From contig JABDRB010000021.1 of assembly GCA_013041925.1 (NCBI GenBank), forward strand, positions 62,001 through 126,000: 64,000 bases of DNA, in the 5' to 3' direction. The position numbers and the translations under genes are program-made. Source of the stretch: Akkermansiaceae bacterium (GTDB taxonomy: Bacteria > Verrucomicrobiota > Verrucomicrobiia > Verrucomicrobiales > Akkermansiaceae). The notes below the pieces were generated by a model, which saw nothing but the letters and a program-made list of their open reading frames with translations, had not been told where the DNA came from and ran no database searches. Shown one piece after another: positions 48,417-57,855 of the stretch. Every line of letters begins with the position of its first letter. Positions within the stretch are counted from its first letter, which is position 1.

Positions 48417-48460
48417 TAAAACACATGATTCAATCAATCGCTTCGAAAATCAAGCACGTT

Positions 48461-48479
48461 TTTAAAGCAATCGTTTAAA
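48461..48479. promoter_or_regulatory. Imperfect palindrome upstream of the TetR gene (possible operator)
   Basis: TTTAAAGCAATCGTTTAAA lies about 45 bp before the TetR start and about 70 bp before proC. The TTTAAA arms are exact; the centre is only partly symmetrical. The position suits an operator in the divergent promoter region. Confidence 0.4.
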
Positions 48480-48549
48480 AATGGCTTTTTTACCCCAAAT
48501 CCGATGCCGAGACTTGCCAGTCGCGGCATTTGCTGAGTAGTTTCTGCGC

Positions 48550-49356
48550 ATGGAAATCGGCTTAATTGGATGTGGAAGGATGGGCGGAGCCCTCATTGCA
48601 GGTATCGTTAAATCAGATGTCACCACCCCGTCACAGGTGTGGGCTTTCGACCCCTACCCAGAATCCCTCGCCGCATTGGTTGAGAAACTAAATATCCAAC
48701 CCGCATCGGACAACAAGGAGCTGACCAAGCAATCCCAAACCATTCTGCTCGCGGTCAAACCTCAGTATATCACCACGGTGTTGGCTGATATCAGCCCGGC
48801 CCTCACGTCCAAGCACCTACTCATCTCGGTTGCGGCCGGTGTCACCCTCGGAACCATGGAGGCAGCCTGCCCAGAAGGCACCCGCATCATCCGCGCCATG
48901 CCCAATACACCCGCGTTGATCGGACTAGGAGCCACCGGAATTGCCGCGGGAAGCCACGCATCAAGCTCCGACATCGACCTCGCCAAGAAGCTTCTGGAAT
49001 CGGCAGGCATCAGCTGCGAAACGACCGAACCCCAACTCGATGCCGTCACGGGACTCTCCGGCAGCGGCCCCGCCTATGTCTACACCTTTATCGAATCCCT
49101 CGCAGCTCAGGCTGAAAAAGAAGGCCTGCCCGCCAAAGACGCCCTTGAACTCGCCATCCAAACCGTCATTGGCGGCGCCCAGATGGTGCAACAAACCGGC
49201 ATGACGCCACGCGAACTCGTCAATCAAGTCACCTCCCCCGGCGGCACCACGCTCGCAGGTCTGGCGGCACTCACCGAACATGGATTTGAATCCAGCATCG
49301 CCGCCGGCGTCCACGCCGCTGCCGAACGCTCGCGAGAAATAGCCAAAGAATCCTGA
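48550..49356 (+). CDS. proC: Pyrroline-5-carboxylate reductase
   Basis: ProC reduces pyrroline-5-carboxylate to proline with NAD(P)H. The 268-residue protein has the Rossmann motif IGLIGCGRMGGAL, AVKPQYI, MPNTPALIGLGATGI and the signature around GLSGSGPAYVYTFIESL, and TSPGGTTLAGLAAL near the C-terminus. It is divergent from the TetR gene. The opposite-direction P5C dehydrogenase lies at the right edge. Confidence 0.95.
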   Translation: MEIGLIGCGRMGGALIAGIVKSDVTTPSQVWAFDPYPESLAALVEKLNIQPASDNKELTKQSQTILLAVKPQYITTVLADISPALTSKHLLISVAAGVTLGTMEAACPEGTRIIRAMPNTPALIGLGATGIAAGSHASSSDIDLAKKLLESAGISCETTEPQLDAVTGLSGSGPAYVYTFIESLAAQAEKEGLPAKDALELAIQTVIGGAQMVQQTGMTPRELVNQVTSPGGTTLAGLAALTEHGFESSIAAGVHAAAERSREIAKES

Positions 49357-49471
49357 AAGTTGCTTTTTACGCCAACGTAGATTATTATACACTGCTACGT
49401 CGATTCCATTTGCCAAACGGACATCTTGCTACTAGCTTCGCCCCTCACAACACCAACAACTACACATACAC

Positions 49472-49699
49472 ATGGGACCTCTCGGATATCCAGAAATGGT
49501 GGTCATCTTTTTGATCATCCTCCTCCTCTTCGGCGCAAAAAAACTCCCCCAACTCGCACGCGGGCTCGGTAAAAGCATGGGCGAATTTAAAAAAGCCAAA
49601 GACGAATTTGAACACGAAATCACGCGTGCTGAAGACGAAGTCACCGCGGCCCCCAAGGAAAGCCTGCCACGCGAAGACAAGGAGGACGACAAAGCTTAA
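49472..49699 (+). CDS. tatA: Twin-arginine translocase subunit TatA/TatE
   Basis: A 75-residue protein with one N-terminal helix (about residues 6-20, PEMVVIFLIILLLF), the FG hinge, and the amphipathic segment KKLPQLARGLGKSMGEFKKAK. The acidic tail is typical. It forms the Tat pore with TatC, which is not in the window. Likely Tat clients are not seen here. Confidence 0.93.
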   Translation: MGPLGYPEMVVIFLIILLLFGAKKLPQLARGLGKSMGEFKKAKDEFEHEITRAEDEVTAAPKESLPREDKEDDKA

Positions 49700-49737
49700 G
49701 CCCTTCCACAATACGCATCATTCGACCCCCTCGACTT

Positions 49738-50763
49738 TTGCCTTTCAAATTTGCCTCGACACTTCTCGGGGCATTTTTGTGTCTACTCGTCTCAGCCTGT
49801 AACGAAAAAAAAGCAACCCCCGATTGGGAGCAGTCGACGCCTCAGACCACCTCGAGCACCTCCACCCCCTCCCTCACCAAAGCGTCCGTCCCACCTGCGC
49901 AACAAGCGGCACGCTCCTCAACCTCACAGAAAAAACCCAAACATCAAGAGGTCCGGTTTCTCGCCTATAATCTGAAAAACTACCTGACGATGCATCGCTA
50001 CATCCATGGCAAGGCATCCCAAAGATTCAAACCCGACCAAGAAATTAACGCACTCATCCGCGTGATCAAAAGTGCCCGGCCGCACGTGCTCGGCGTTTGC
50101 GAAATAGGCAATGAGGCTGACCTGAAGGACCTCCAGAAACGCCTCAAAGCCGCAGGGGTTGATCTCCCACACACCCACCGTGTCCAGGGTGCCGATCGTG
50201 TTCGCGCCCTCGCCATCCTTTCCCGCTACCCCATCATCAACACCGCCGCCCCCCAAAAAATCGATTATTCACTCAATGGCCAACCTTTTCAACTCAGTCG
50301 CGGTGTCCTTGATACCACGATTCAGCTCCCCCAGCGCCGTGTCCGTTTTCTCGGTGTCCACCTCAAATCCAAACGACCTAGCCGTGGCGCCGATCAGGAG
50401 CTTATGCGCCGTAATGAGAGTGCCCTGCTCCGCAAACACATCGATGACATCCTGAACACAGACCCGAACACTCCGATTCTCGTCTACGGTGATTTTAACG
50501 ATACCCGACAATCTAAATCGATTGCCACCGTGCGCGGCCGCACCAGCAGCCCAAAACAGATGACCCCCATTGAGCTCACCGACTCACGAGGAGAAAACTG
50601 GACCCATAACTGGAAACGTGAAGATATCTACTCACGCTTTGATTATGCCATGACCAACCGCACGCTCACACCCGCCATCAATCAAGCGGATAGCCGCATC
50701 ATCGATCATCAGGACTGGGATCTCGCCAGTGACCACCGAGCCTTACTCATCCTCATCAAGTAA
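49738..50763 (+). CDS. Lipoprotein of the endonuclease/exonuclease/phosphatase fold
   Basis: A 341-residue protein read from TTG 49738, with a signal peptide and lipobox LLVSAC (Cys21) and a Ser/Thr/Pro-rich linker to residue 70. The EEP domain has FLAYNLKNYL, VLGVCEIGNEADL with the metal-binding Glu, LGVHLKSKRPSRG, YGDFNDTRQSK and SDHRALLILI near the end. Nuclease or phosphodiesterase activity on an extracytoplasmic substrate is inferred. It follows tatA by 38 bp. Confidence 0.82.
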   Translation: MPFKFASTLLGAFLCLLVSACNEKKATPDWEQSTPQTTSSTSTPSLTKASVPPAQQAARSSTSQKKPKHQEVRFLAYNLKNYLTMHRYIHGKASQRFKPDQEINALIRVIKSARPHVLGVCEIGNEADLKDLQKRLKAAGVDLPHTHRVQGADRVRALAILSRYPIINTAAPQKIDYSLNGQPFQLSRGVLDTTIQLPQRRVRFLGVHLKSKRPSRGADQELMRRNESALLRKHIDDILNTDPNTPILVYGDFNDTRQSKSIATVRGRTSSPKQMTPIELTDSRGENWTHNWKREDIYSRFDYAMTNRTLTPAINQADSRIIDHQDWDLASDHRALLILIK

Positions 50764-50776
50764 AAAGAAAACGCGG

Positions 50777-51358
50777 CTACTCCAAGGGCGTAACAGGAAC
50801 GGCTACCTTCTTGCCTCTTGCCTCCACACCCTCTGGCATCCAGTCTGGGTGCATCGGGCCCATGAAGGCATCCCCGTGAATTTTAACATTGGGGTTATCC
50901 AAATGATACTGCACAACCCTTAAAAACTTGTCTTTGTCCACCGACCCCTGAAACTCTTTCACCATCTTTCCACGACTGTAAATACGCATCGTGGGAACGT
51001 CCCGAGGTATATTTAACTCCGCCAGCAGGGGGGCGTTTTGCTCTGCGATCACTTTGGCTACGAGCACCTTAGCGGGCAGTCGCTTGATCGCTTGGTCCAA
51101 CTCAAGAACCTCACTCCTCGATGAGGCCGTCATCTCTTTTTGAACCGACATAATCACCAGCCGACCCGGCTCATGAATCACCTCATTAAACTCATCACCG
51201 TCAACCAACCTGATCTCCGCATAATCACCGCGAATCACCAACCGCTCAATCCCCGTTGCCATGGCCTTGATAAAAACAATGGCGCTATCACGTACAAACT
51301 TTGACGCAGGAAGCAGTAACGCCCCCATAACCAAAACAATGTAAATTACAGCTTTCAT
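50777..51358 (-). CDS. Exported thioredoxin-fold-like protein lacking CxxC
   Basis: A 193-residue protein with an N-terminal hydrophobic segment (VIYIVLVMGALLLPAS). The later part (VLVAKVIAEQNAPLLAELNIPRDVPTMRIYSRGKMVKEFQG) has the strand, cis-Pro (DVPTM) and final helix of thioredoxin, but the CxxC is not present. A redox role is therefore unlikely. It converges on the EEP gene. Confidence 0.65.
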   Translation of the reverse strand: MKAVIYIVLVMGALLLPASKFVRDSAIVFIKAMATGIERLVIRGDYAEIRLVDGDEFNEVIHEPGRLVIMSVQKEMTASSRSEVLELDQAIKRLPAKVLVAKVIAEQNAPLLAELNIPRDVPTMRIYSRGKMVKEFQGSVDKDKFLRVVQYHLDNPNVKIHGDAFMGPMHPDWMPEGVEARGKKVAVPVTPLE

Positions 51359-51563
51359 GTTTTCAAATCAACAGTTCCCGTTATTAAGTTAAATCTCACT
51401 AACGCTCATAAATTCGACTACCACCCTATGAAGTATTCTGAATTGTGCAAGATCTAAATTCCCCTAATCCATAAAATATAAGCGTCATCCCTTGCTTATC
51501 TTGGAAATTCATTGTCGATTCGCGGCTCGATTTCGCCATTTCGCTTGATAATTCGTGCCGCCT

Positions 51564-52871
51564 ATGCCATTTCCCGCGCGCATGGCCGACAAGAGCTTCC
51601 AATCCCTGCCCGGTTTCCGGGATTTCACCCCGCGTGACTGCGCGGTCCGAAACTATCTATTCTCCGTCTGGCGGAGCGTCGCGCATCGCTATGGATTTAC
51701 CGAGTATGAAGCCCCGATCGTCGAATCCACGGATCTCTATTTAAAAAAGTCAGGCGGTGAACTCACCACCCAACTTTTCCGGTTTGAAGACCAAGGCGGA
51801 CGTGACATCACCCTGCGCCCAGAACTCACCGCCTCCCTCGCCCGGATCGTCGGCGCCAACCAACGCAATTTCCCCAAACCTCTCAAGTGGTTCGAGATAG
51901 GCCCGTGCTTTCGTTACGAAAAACCACAAAAGGGCCGCGGACGCGAATTCATCCAATTTAATGCCGACATTATCGGCGAAGCATCGGCCAGCGCCGACGC
52001 CGAGCTCATCGCCCTCGCCATCGATACCATGCTCAGCCTCGGGTTCCAAGAAGGTGACTTTGTCATCCGCGCATCCGATCGCGAAAGCTGGCTCTCATTC
52101 TGCTCCGATCACAACATTTCCGATCCCGCCGCATTCCTTCCTCTGATTGACCGCTTGGAAAAACTCAAACCTGAGGCGCTCGACGAACAACTCGCTGCCT
52201 TTGGCGTATCACGCGCACAGGTGGACGCGTTCATCAACAACCCAGAAAATGCCTCACCCGCATTCTGCGCCATCCAAGACAACCTTGACGCTCGTGGGCT
52301 CGGACGCTTCCTTGAACTCGACCTCACCATCGTTCGCGGCCTCGCCTATTACACCGGTGCCGTTTTTGAAATTTTCGACATGAAAAAATCTATGCGAGCG
52401 GTAGCTGGTGGGGGACGTTACGACGGCCTACTCTCCACCCTCTCCAATGGTGCCGCGGACCTTCCCGCCACCGGATTTGCCATGGGAGATATGGTGATCC
52501 GTAACTTCATCGAGGAAACCCCCAATGCCCAGATGGAGATGGAAGCATGGATGGCTCGCAACCCCGCCTGTGACACCTACGTGGTCATCGCAGATGAAGC
52601 TCAGCGCAACAACGCGCTTGGTGTCATTTCCCTGCTCCGCAACGCAGGGATCCACACAGACTTCCCTATGACTCAACTCAATGTGGGCAAGCAGTTTAAA
52701 AAAGCCGAACAATCGGGTGCCCGCTTCGCCTTGGTCATCGGCGCCGAGTTCCCTGAAATGCAACTCAAAATCCTCTCTTCTCGTACCGAAGAAAAAATTC
52801 ACCCCAACACCCCTGTCGTCGAAGCTATTCAAAAGCACCTCGACTCACCCGACGGACCGTTAATCGCTTAA
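51564..52871 (+). CDS. hisS: Histidyl-tRNA synthetase
   Basis: Class II synthetase that charges tRNA-His. About 435 residues from ATG 51564; the frame is open to GTG 51555, and ATG 51582 also works. Motif 1 is the segment EYEAPIVESTDLYLKKSG, motif 2 FEIGPCFRYEKPQKGRGREF, the histidine-A region GLAYYTGAVFEIFD and motif 3 AVAGGGRYDGLL. It is followed by aspS, so the two tRNA-synthetase genes are likely one operon, an arrangement that is common. Confidence 0.96.
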   Translation: MPFPARMADKSFQSLPGFRDFTPRDCAVRNYLFSVWRSVAHRYGFTEYEAPIVESTDLYLKKSGGELTTQLFRFEDQGGRDITLRPELTASLARIVGANQRNFPKPLKWFEIGPCFRYEKPQKGRGREFIQFNADIIGEASASADAELIALAIDTMLSLGFQEGDFVIRASDRESWLSFCSDHNISDPAAFLPLIDRLEKLKPEALDEQLAAFGVSRAQVDAFINNPENASPAFCAIQDNLDARGLGRFLELDLTIVRGLAYYTGAVFEIFDMKKSMRAVAGGGRYDGLLSTLSNGAADLPATGFAMGDMVIRNFIEETPNAQMEMEAWMARNPACDTYVVIADEAQRNNALGVISLLRNAGIHTDFPMTQLNVGKQFKKAEQSGARFALVIGAEFPEMQLKILSSRTEEKIHPNTPVVEAIQKHLDSPDGPLIA

Positions 52872-52920
52872 CAACCACACACCTTACCCAACCCCTCCAT
52901 CCTTCTAACTAAAAAACTCA

Positions 52921-54747
52921 ATGAGAACTCATCACTGCAACGAACTTCACCACTCCAACATCGGCGAATCTGTCACCCTCATCGGCTGGGTTAATTCCAA
53001 CCGAGATCACGGTGGCGTCGCCTTTATCGACCTCCGTGACCGCGAGGGCATCACCCAGTGCGTCTTCCGCCCTGAGGAAAACATCAAGGCCGCTGAGATG
53101 GCCAAAGCTCTGCGCAGCGAGGATATGATCCAAGTCACCGGACTCGTCGAGGAGCGGCCTGAAATCGACGGGAAATCCACCATCAACCCAGATATGGCCA
53201 CTGGATCCATTGAGATCTCCGCGAGCCAACTCACCGTCATCAACAAGGCCGATGTCCTCCCGTTCCAACTCGACAAGGAACTCTCCAACGAGGACCTGCG
53301 CATGAAATACCGCTTCCTCGACCTCCGCCGTGAACGCATGACCCGCAACCTCCGTCTGCGCCACCGCATCACTCAGTCGACCCGTAATTTCCTCGACACA
53401 AATGGCTTCTGCGAAATCGAAACTCCCATCCTCTCGAAATCCACGCCAGAAGGAGCTCGCGATTTCCTCGTCCCCTCCCGGATGCAGCCAGGCAGCTTCT
53501 ACGCCCTGCCTCAAGCACCTCAGCAATACAAACAACTTCTGATGTGTGGTGGTATCGAAAAATACTTCCAAATCGCTCGCTGTTTCCGTGATGAAGATCT
53601 GCGCGCCGACCGCCAACCGGAATTCACCCAGATCGACGTTGAGGCATCTTTTGTCACGCCGGATGACATGCATGCCCTGATCGAAGGCCTGCTGGGAAAG
53701 GTGTTTAAAGAAACCCTCGGCGTCGATATCCCCGCCTCGTTTGACCGACTCACTCATGAGGATGCCATGAACACCTATGGCTCGGACAAACCCGACCGCA
53801 GATTCGGCTACCACCTCACCGAGCTCAGTGAAGAACTCAAAGACTGCGAGTTTCGTGTCTTCTCCGGTGCCATTGCCAACGGCGGCGTCGTTAAGGCCAT
53901 CAACGCCAAAGGCTTCGCTGGCGCAACTCAAGGGCAGATTGAAAAACTCACCCAGACCGCCATTGAAGCGGGTTCAAAAGGTCTCGCCTACATTCAGGCA
54001 CGCGACACCGACCGCTCAACCTGGCGATCCCCCTTCGTCAAGCGGATGACCGATGCGGAAGTCGAGGCCCTGCGGGAAAAACTCAACATCGAACCTGGCG
54101 ACCTCATCCTCTTTGGTGCCGGCGAATGGGAATCCGTCTGCGAGGTTCTCGGCCGCATCCGCTTGGAATGTGCCAACCTCCAAAACATCCTCGAAGGAAA
54201 CGAGGAGCTCAACTTCCTCTGGGTCACCGAGTTCCCATTACTCGGCTACGACGAAGAAGAAAATAAGTGGAATGCCGTGCACCACCCGTTCACCCGACCT
54301 CTCCCCGAGGACGAAGCAAAACTCATCGACGCCACAACCGCAGAAATCGATGACGAAAGTCAACGCTACGCCGGCCTCCGCGCCCAAGCCTATGATGTCG
54401 TCCTCAATGGTTACGAGCTCGGTGGCGGATCCATCCGAATCCACGAGGCCGACCTCCAAAGCTCCATGTTCACGGCGCTCGGCGTCACCGAGGAGGAAAA
54501 GGTCAGCATGTTCGGACACATCCTCGATGCCTTTAAGTTCGGCGCGCCACCTCACGGCGGCATCGCGCTCGGCCTCGACCGACTCGCCATGCTCGTCTGT
54601 GGAGAACAATCGATCCGCGAGGTCATCGCCTTCCCCAAAAACAACAAAGGCATGGACATCATGTCGTCATCCCCCGCCAGCGTGGACGCCCTGCAACTAC
54701 GCGACCTCCGTATCCAGTCTACCGTAAAAGCAAAACCCACTTCTTAG
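52921..54747 (+). CDS. aspS: Aspartyl-tRNA synthetase
   Basis: Class II synthetase of the bacterial type (608 residues) that charges tRNA-Asp. The N-terminal OB domain has VTLIGWVNSNRDHGGVAFIDLRD. Motif 2 is FQIARCFRDEDLRADRQPEFTQID, then the bacterial GAD insertion (about residues 285-425), and motif 3 GIALGLDRLAMLVCG. The end EVIAFPKNNKGMDIMSSSPASV is typical. It follows hisS by 49 bp and is closed by a terminator. Confidence 0.97.
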   Translation: MRTHHCNELHHSNIGESVTLIGWVNSNRDHGGVAFIDLRDREGITQCVFRPEENIKAAEMAKALRSEDMIQVTGLVEERPEIDGKSTINPDMATGSIEISASQLTVINKADVLPFQLDKELSNEDLRMKYRFLDLRRERMTRNLRLRHRITQSTRNFLDTNGFCEIETPILSKSTPEGARDFLVPSRMQPGSFYALPQAPQQYKQLLMCGGIEKYFQIARCFRDEDLRADRQPEFTQIDVEASFVTPDDMHALIEGLLGKVFKETLGVDIPASFDRLTHEDAMNTYGSDKPDRRFGYHLTELSEELKDCEFRVFSGAIANGGVVKAINAKGFAGATQGQIEKLTQTAIEAGSKGLAYIQARDTDRSTWRSPFVKRMTDAEVEALREKLNIEPGDLILFGAGEWESVCEVLGRIRLECANLQNILEGNEELNFLWVTEFPLLGYDEEENKWNAVHHPFTRPLPEDEAKLIDATTAEIDDESQRYAGLRAQAYDVVLNGYELGGGSIRIHEADLQSSMFTALGVTEEEKVSMFGHILDAFKFGAPPHGGIALGLDRLAMLVCGEQSIREVIAFPKNNKGMDIMSSSPASVDALQLRDLRIQSTVKAKPTS

Positions 54748-54774
54748 CGCGGCTTGTTCCTCCGTCTCTTACCA

Positions 54775-54816
54775 CCCCAGGCGTGATCCAACGATCGCGC
54801 CTGGGGTTTTTCTTTT
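54775..54816 (+). terminator. Terminator after aspS
   Basis: CCCCAGGCG and CGCCTGGGG form a nine-base-pair stem with a moderate loop, followed by TTTTTCTTTT. It lies 27 bp after the aspS stop and before the GH115 gene. Confidence 0.9.
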
Positions 54817-54890
54817 TTCCTGTTTCAATAACTCTGCGGCATCTCAGTTTGCAATTTACAGAACGGGCAAAGAATCATACAGAAAATGGC

Positions 54891-57827
54891 ATGAAATTAT
54901 TTCTCATCTGTCTGTTTCTGATGCTGCATTTCGCTCCCGTCAGCTTGGGTGGCACGCAACGCATCGTCACTGATCATGCTGAATCGACGAAACGCAGCGA
55001 AAATGATTTCAACCTCGTTACCAACAACTCAATTGCAGACATCCTCGTTGACCCCCATGACAGCAAAACCGTGCTTCTGGCCGCCCGGTTATTCTCGGAG
55101 GATATAACAAGAGTCTGCGGAAAAAAAGCACCGATCAAGGAGAGCTCGCTCTCACTTTCACCCCTCTGCGTCATCGTCGGATCCATTGATCACAACAGCA
55201 CGATCAAGAAGCTGATCAAAAATCAAAAAATCGATGTCAGTGAGATCAAAGGCCAATGGGAAAGCTGCCTGATTCAGGTGGTTGACAACCCGATGAAGGG
55301 CATCAAAAAAGCACTCGTCGTGGCGGGCTGCGACCGCAGGGGGACCGCCTACGGGTTAATGGAAATATCCCAACAGATGGGGGTATCTCCTTGGTACTAT
55401 TTTGCCGACGTGCCCGTCAAAAAACGCGATTCCATCCGTATCAAATCGGGCCGGTTTATCCAGAAGTCCCCCTCCGTCAAATACAGGGGGATCTTCATCA
55501 ACGATGAAATGTGGGGACTCAGACCTTGGGCTCAATACACTCAGGCACCCGAAGAAGGAAAAGGAATCGGGCCATCCACTCACCGGAAAATTTTCGAGCT
55601 CATGATGCGACTCAAGGCAAACATCCTTTGGCCCGCCATGCACCTGCATACCATCCCCTTCAACACCTACCCGGAAAACAAAGTCGTGGCCGATGAATAC
55701 GGCATCGTCATGGGAGCCTCTCACATCGAACCGATGCTCAGAAACAACATGCCCGGCGCGGAGTGGGACAAGGAATACCCGAACGAACCATGGGACTACG
55801 TCAAAAATAAAACCCATATCTACAAATACTGGGAAGACCGGGTGAAGGAAAATGGGAAATACGAGAACATGTATACCATGGGCAAACGAGGAAAGGATGA
55901 TGAAGCAGGATCAGACATCACCGTCAAAGTCCTCGAAGAAATCTTTGCCGACCAAAGAACCATCCTGAAAAAGTGGGTCAACAAGGATGTCACCCAAGTC
56001 CCCCAGGTCCTGATCCCCTACACCGAGATCCTCGGCCTTTATAACCAAGGCATGAAGGTCCCCGATGATATGATCATCTGCTGGCCTGATGACAACTTCG
56101 GCAACATCCGCCAACTGCCCAACAAAAAAGAACAAACACGCTCTGGCGGGTCCGGCATCTATTATCACTTCCAGTGGCTCAACGGCGCCACCACCGCCTA
56201 CCCGTGGCTCTACACCACACCCTTGGCCCTGACGTGGTCGGAGATGAAAAAAGCCTACGATTACAACGTCCGCGACCTTTGGATCGTCAATATCGGCGAT
56301 ATCAAACCCGCGGAAATCGGGATGGAATATTTCATGCAAATGGCTTGGGATATCTCTGACTTCCAAGAAAACAATCCATCCAAATTCCTCAAAGACTGGG
56401 CGACACGAGAATTTGGCCAACCCTACGCAGATCGGATTGCCGCCATCATGAGCAAGCATTATGAGTTAGGCTACGCACGCCGACCCGACAATATGATCAT
56501 GTATAAAGGCAAAACTAAAAAATACAGCTACGATTGGTTTAGCACCTCAAACTACAACGATGAAGCGCAACAACGGATCGACGCCTACGATCAACTCATT
56601 CAGGAAACCGACGCCGTTTACGCGTCACTCCCAGACTCGATGAAAGATGCCTTTTTCCAAATGGTCGCCTACAATGTCAAGGGGGCTGGGCTGCATAATA
56701 AAAAAGCCATTTACGCGCAAAAATCCCACGCCTACGGCCAGCAAAACCGAGCGAGCGCGGCAACCTATTCGGCCATGGCGCAACAGGCGGAAAATGATAT
56801 TTACAAGCTCATCAACCACTACAACAAGGAGCTGGTCACCGTGGGTGCCAAATGGGATCACATGGCGTCCCTACCCGGTCCATGGGGGATGCAGTGGCAG
56901 CAATGGGCGATGCCTCCGTTAAGCACATACACCGCCAATGGCGAACCCGAGATGAAACTCACCACCGAAGGTGGCGACCCCTCAAAACTTCCCACCATCA
57001 GCATCTACAACAACGACAAACGCTTTATCGACCTGTATAACACAGGCAATGGCGTGGTTTACTGGTCGGCGGATGTTTCCCACGATTGGATCAAGCTGAC
57101 GGCCCCCTCAGGCTCCATGCGTGCCGAACAACGAGTCTGGGTCAGCATCGACTGGGCCAAAGTTCCACAAGGCCAGAACATCGATGGAGCCATTACCTTC
57201 AACTGGACATCCACCGCCACCGATAATGGCACACCCTACACCGTCAATCTCAGTCTGTTCAACCCGGCTCATCCATCCCTAGCATCCGTCAAAGGGTATG
57301 CCGAAAGCAACGGCTACATCTCGATAGAAGCAGAAAACTACTCGAGAAAATCAGATCAACAACACGCATCTTGGCATACCCTCGAGGGACTCGGCCGGAC
57401 CGGCGATTCCGTCACCATCCTGCCCACCAACATCCCAAGCCATGTTCATATCGATGAAATTATCCGCCAATCCCCATCGCTAGAATACGATCTTTATACC
57501 TTTACAAAAGGGGCCGCCACAATCGATTTCAACTGCGTCCCATCCAACCCGATCAATGCCGACTACCGCTTGCGCCTCGCCATGGCCATCGATAACAACC
57601 CTCCTGTCATTGTCTCCCGTAAAGTTTCCAGAAGCGTGATGGACAACCTCATGATCCTTCAAGGCTCACTGAACTTAAAATCTCAAGGCCCACACACACT
57701 GAAAATTTGGATGGTCGACCCCGGCCTGACGATTGATAAAATCATCATCAATACTGGCGGAGTCAAAAAATCCTACCTCGGACCACCTGAATCAGTCTAC
57801 CACAACCGTCGGCCAGCAACAAACTAA
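54891..57827 (+). CDS. Secreted GH115 alpha-glucuronidase
   Basis: This large exported enzyme of 978 residues has a signal peptide (MKLFLICLFLMLHFAPVSLGG) and the GH115 core. Typical motifs are KYRGIFINDEMWGLRPWAQ, the metal/sugar loop RLKANILWPAMHLHTIPFN, VVADEYGIVMGASHIEPMLRNN, and ENGYISIEAENYSRK at the C-terminal domain. GH115 enzymes remove (4-O-methyl-)glucuronic acid from xylan-type chains. ATG at 54891 is preferred to an upstream open frame that starts within the terminator. It is the only xylan-type enzyme in the window, so the genomic setting does not confirm its substrate. Confidence 0.92.
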   Translation: MKLFLICLFLMLHFAPVSLGGTQRIVTDHAESTKRSENDFNLVTNNSIADILVDPHDSKTVLLAARLFSEDITRVCGKKAPIKESSLSLSPLCVIVGSIDHNSTIKKLIKNQKIDVSEIKGQWESCLIQVVDNPMKGIKKALVVAGCDRRGTAYGLMEISQQMGVSPWYYFADVPVKKRDSIRIKSGRFIQKSPSVKYRGIFINDEMWGLRPWAQYTQAPEEGKGIGPSTHRKIFELMMRLKANILWPAMHLHTIPFNTYPENKVVADEYGIVMGASHIEPMLRNNMPGAEWDKEYPNEPWDYVKNKTHIYKYWEDRVKENGKYENMYTMGKRGKDDEAGSDITVKVLEEIFADQRTILKKWVNKDVTQVPQVLIPYTEILGLYNQGMKVPDDMIICWPDDNFGNIRQLPNKKEQTRSGGSGIYYHFQWLNGATTAYPWLYTTPLALTWSEMKKAYDYNVRDLWIVNIGDIKPAEIGMEYFMQMAWDISDFQENNPSKFLKDWATREFGQPYADRIAAIMSKHYELGYARRPDNMIMYKGKTKKYSYDWFSTSNYNDEAQQRIDAYDQLIQETDAVYASLPDSMKDAFFQMVAYNVKGAGLHNKKAIYAQKSHAYGQQNRASAATYSAMAQQAENDIYKLINHYNKELVTVGAKWDHMASLPGPWGMQWQQWAMPPLSTYTANGEPEMKLTTEGGDPSKLPTISIYNNDKRFIDLYNTGNGVVYWSADVSHDWIKLTAPSGSMRAEQRVWVSIDWAKVPQGQNIDGAITFNWTSTATDNGTPYTVNLSLFNPAHPSLASVKGYAESNGYISIEAENYSRKSDQQHASWHTLEGLGRTGDSVTILPTNIPSHVHIDEIIRQSPSLEYDLYTFTKGAATIDFNCVPSNPINADYRLRLAMAIDNNPPVIVSRKVSRSVMDNLMILQGSLNLKSQGPHTLKIWMVDPGLTIDKIIINTGGVKKSYLGPPESVYHNRRPATN

Positions 57828-57855
57828 GCGCCACCCGCACTTCCCACGTTTCCGG

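Noticed and set aside
52918-53931. 337-residue reverse ORF across aspS
   Set aside because: Shadow frame over canonical aspartyl-tRNA synthetase motifs.
54783-54890. N-terminal extension of the GH115 frame to GTG 54783
   Set aside because: It starts inside the aspS terminator hairpin; ATG 54891 gives a normal signal peptide.
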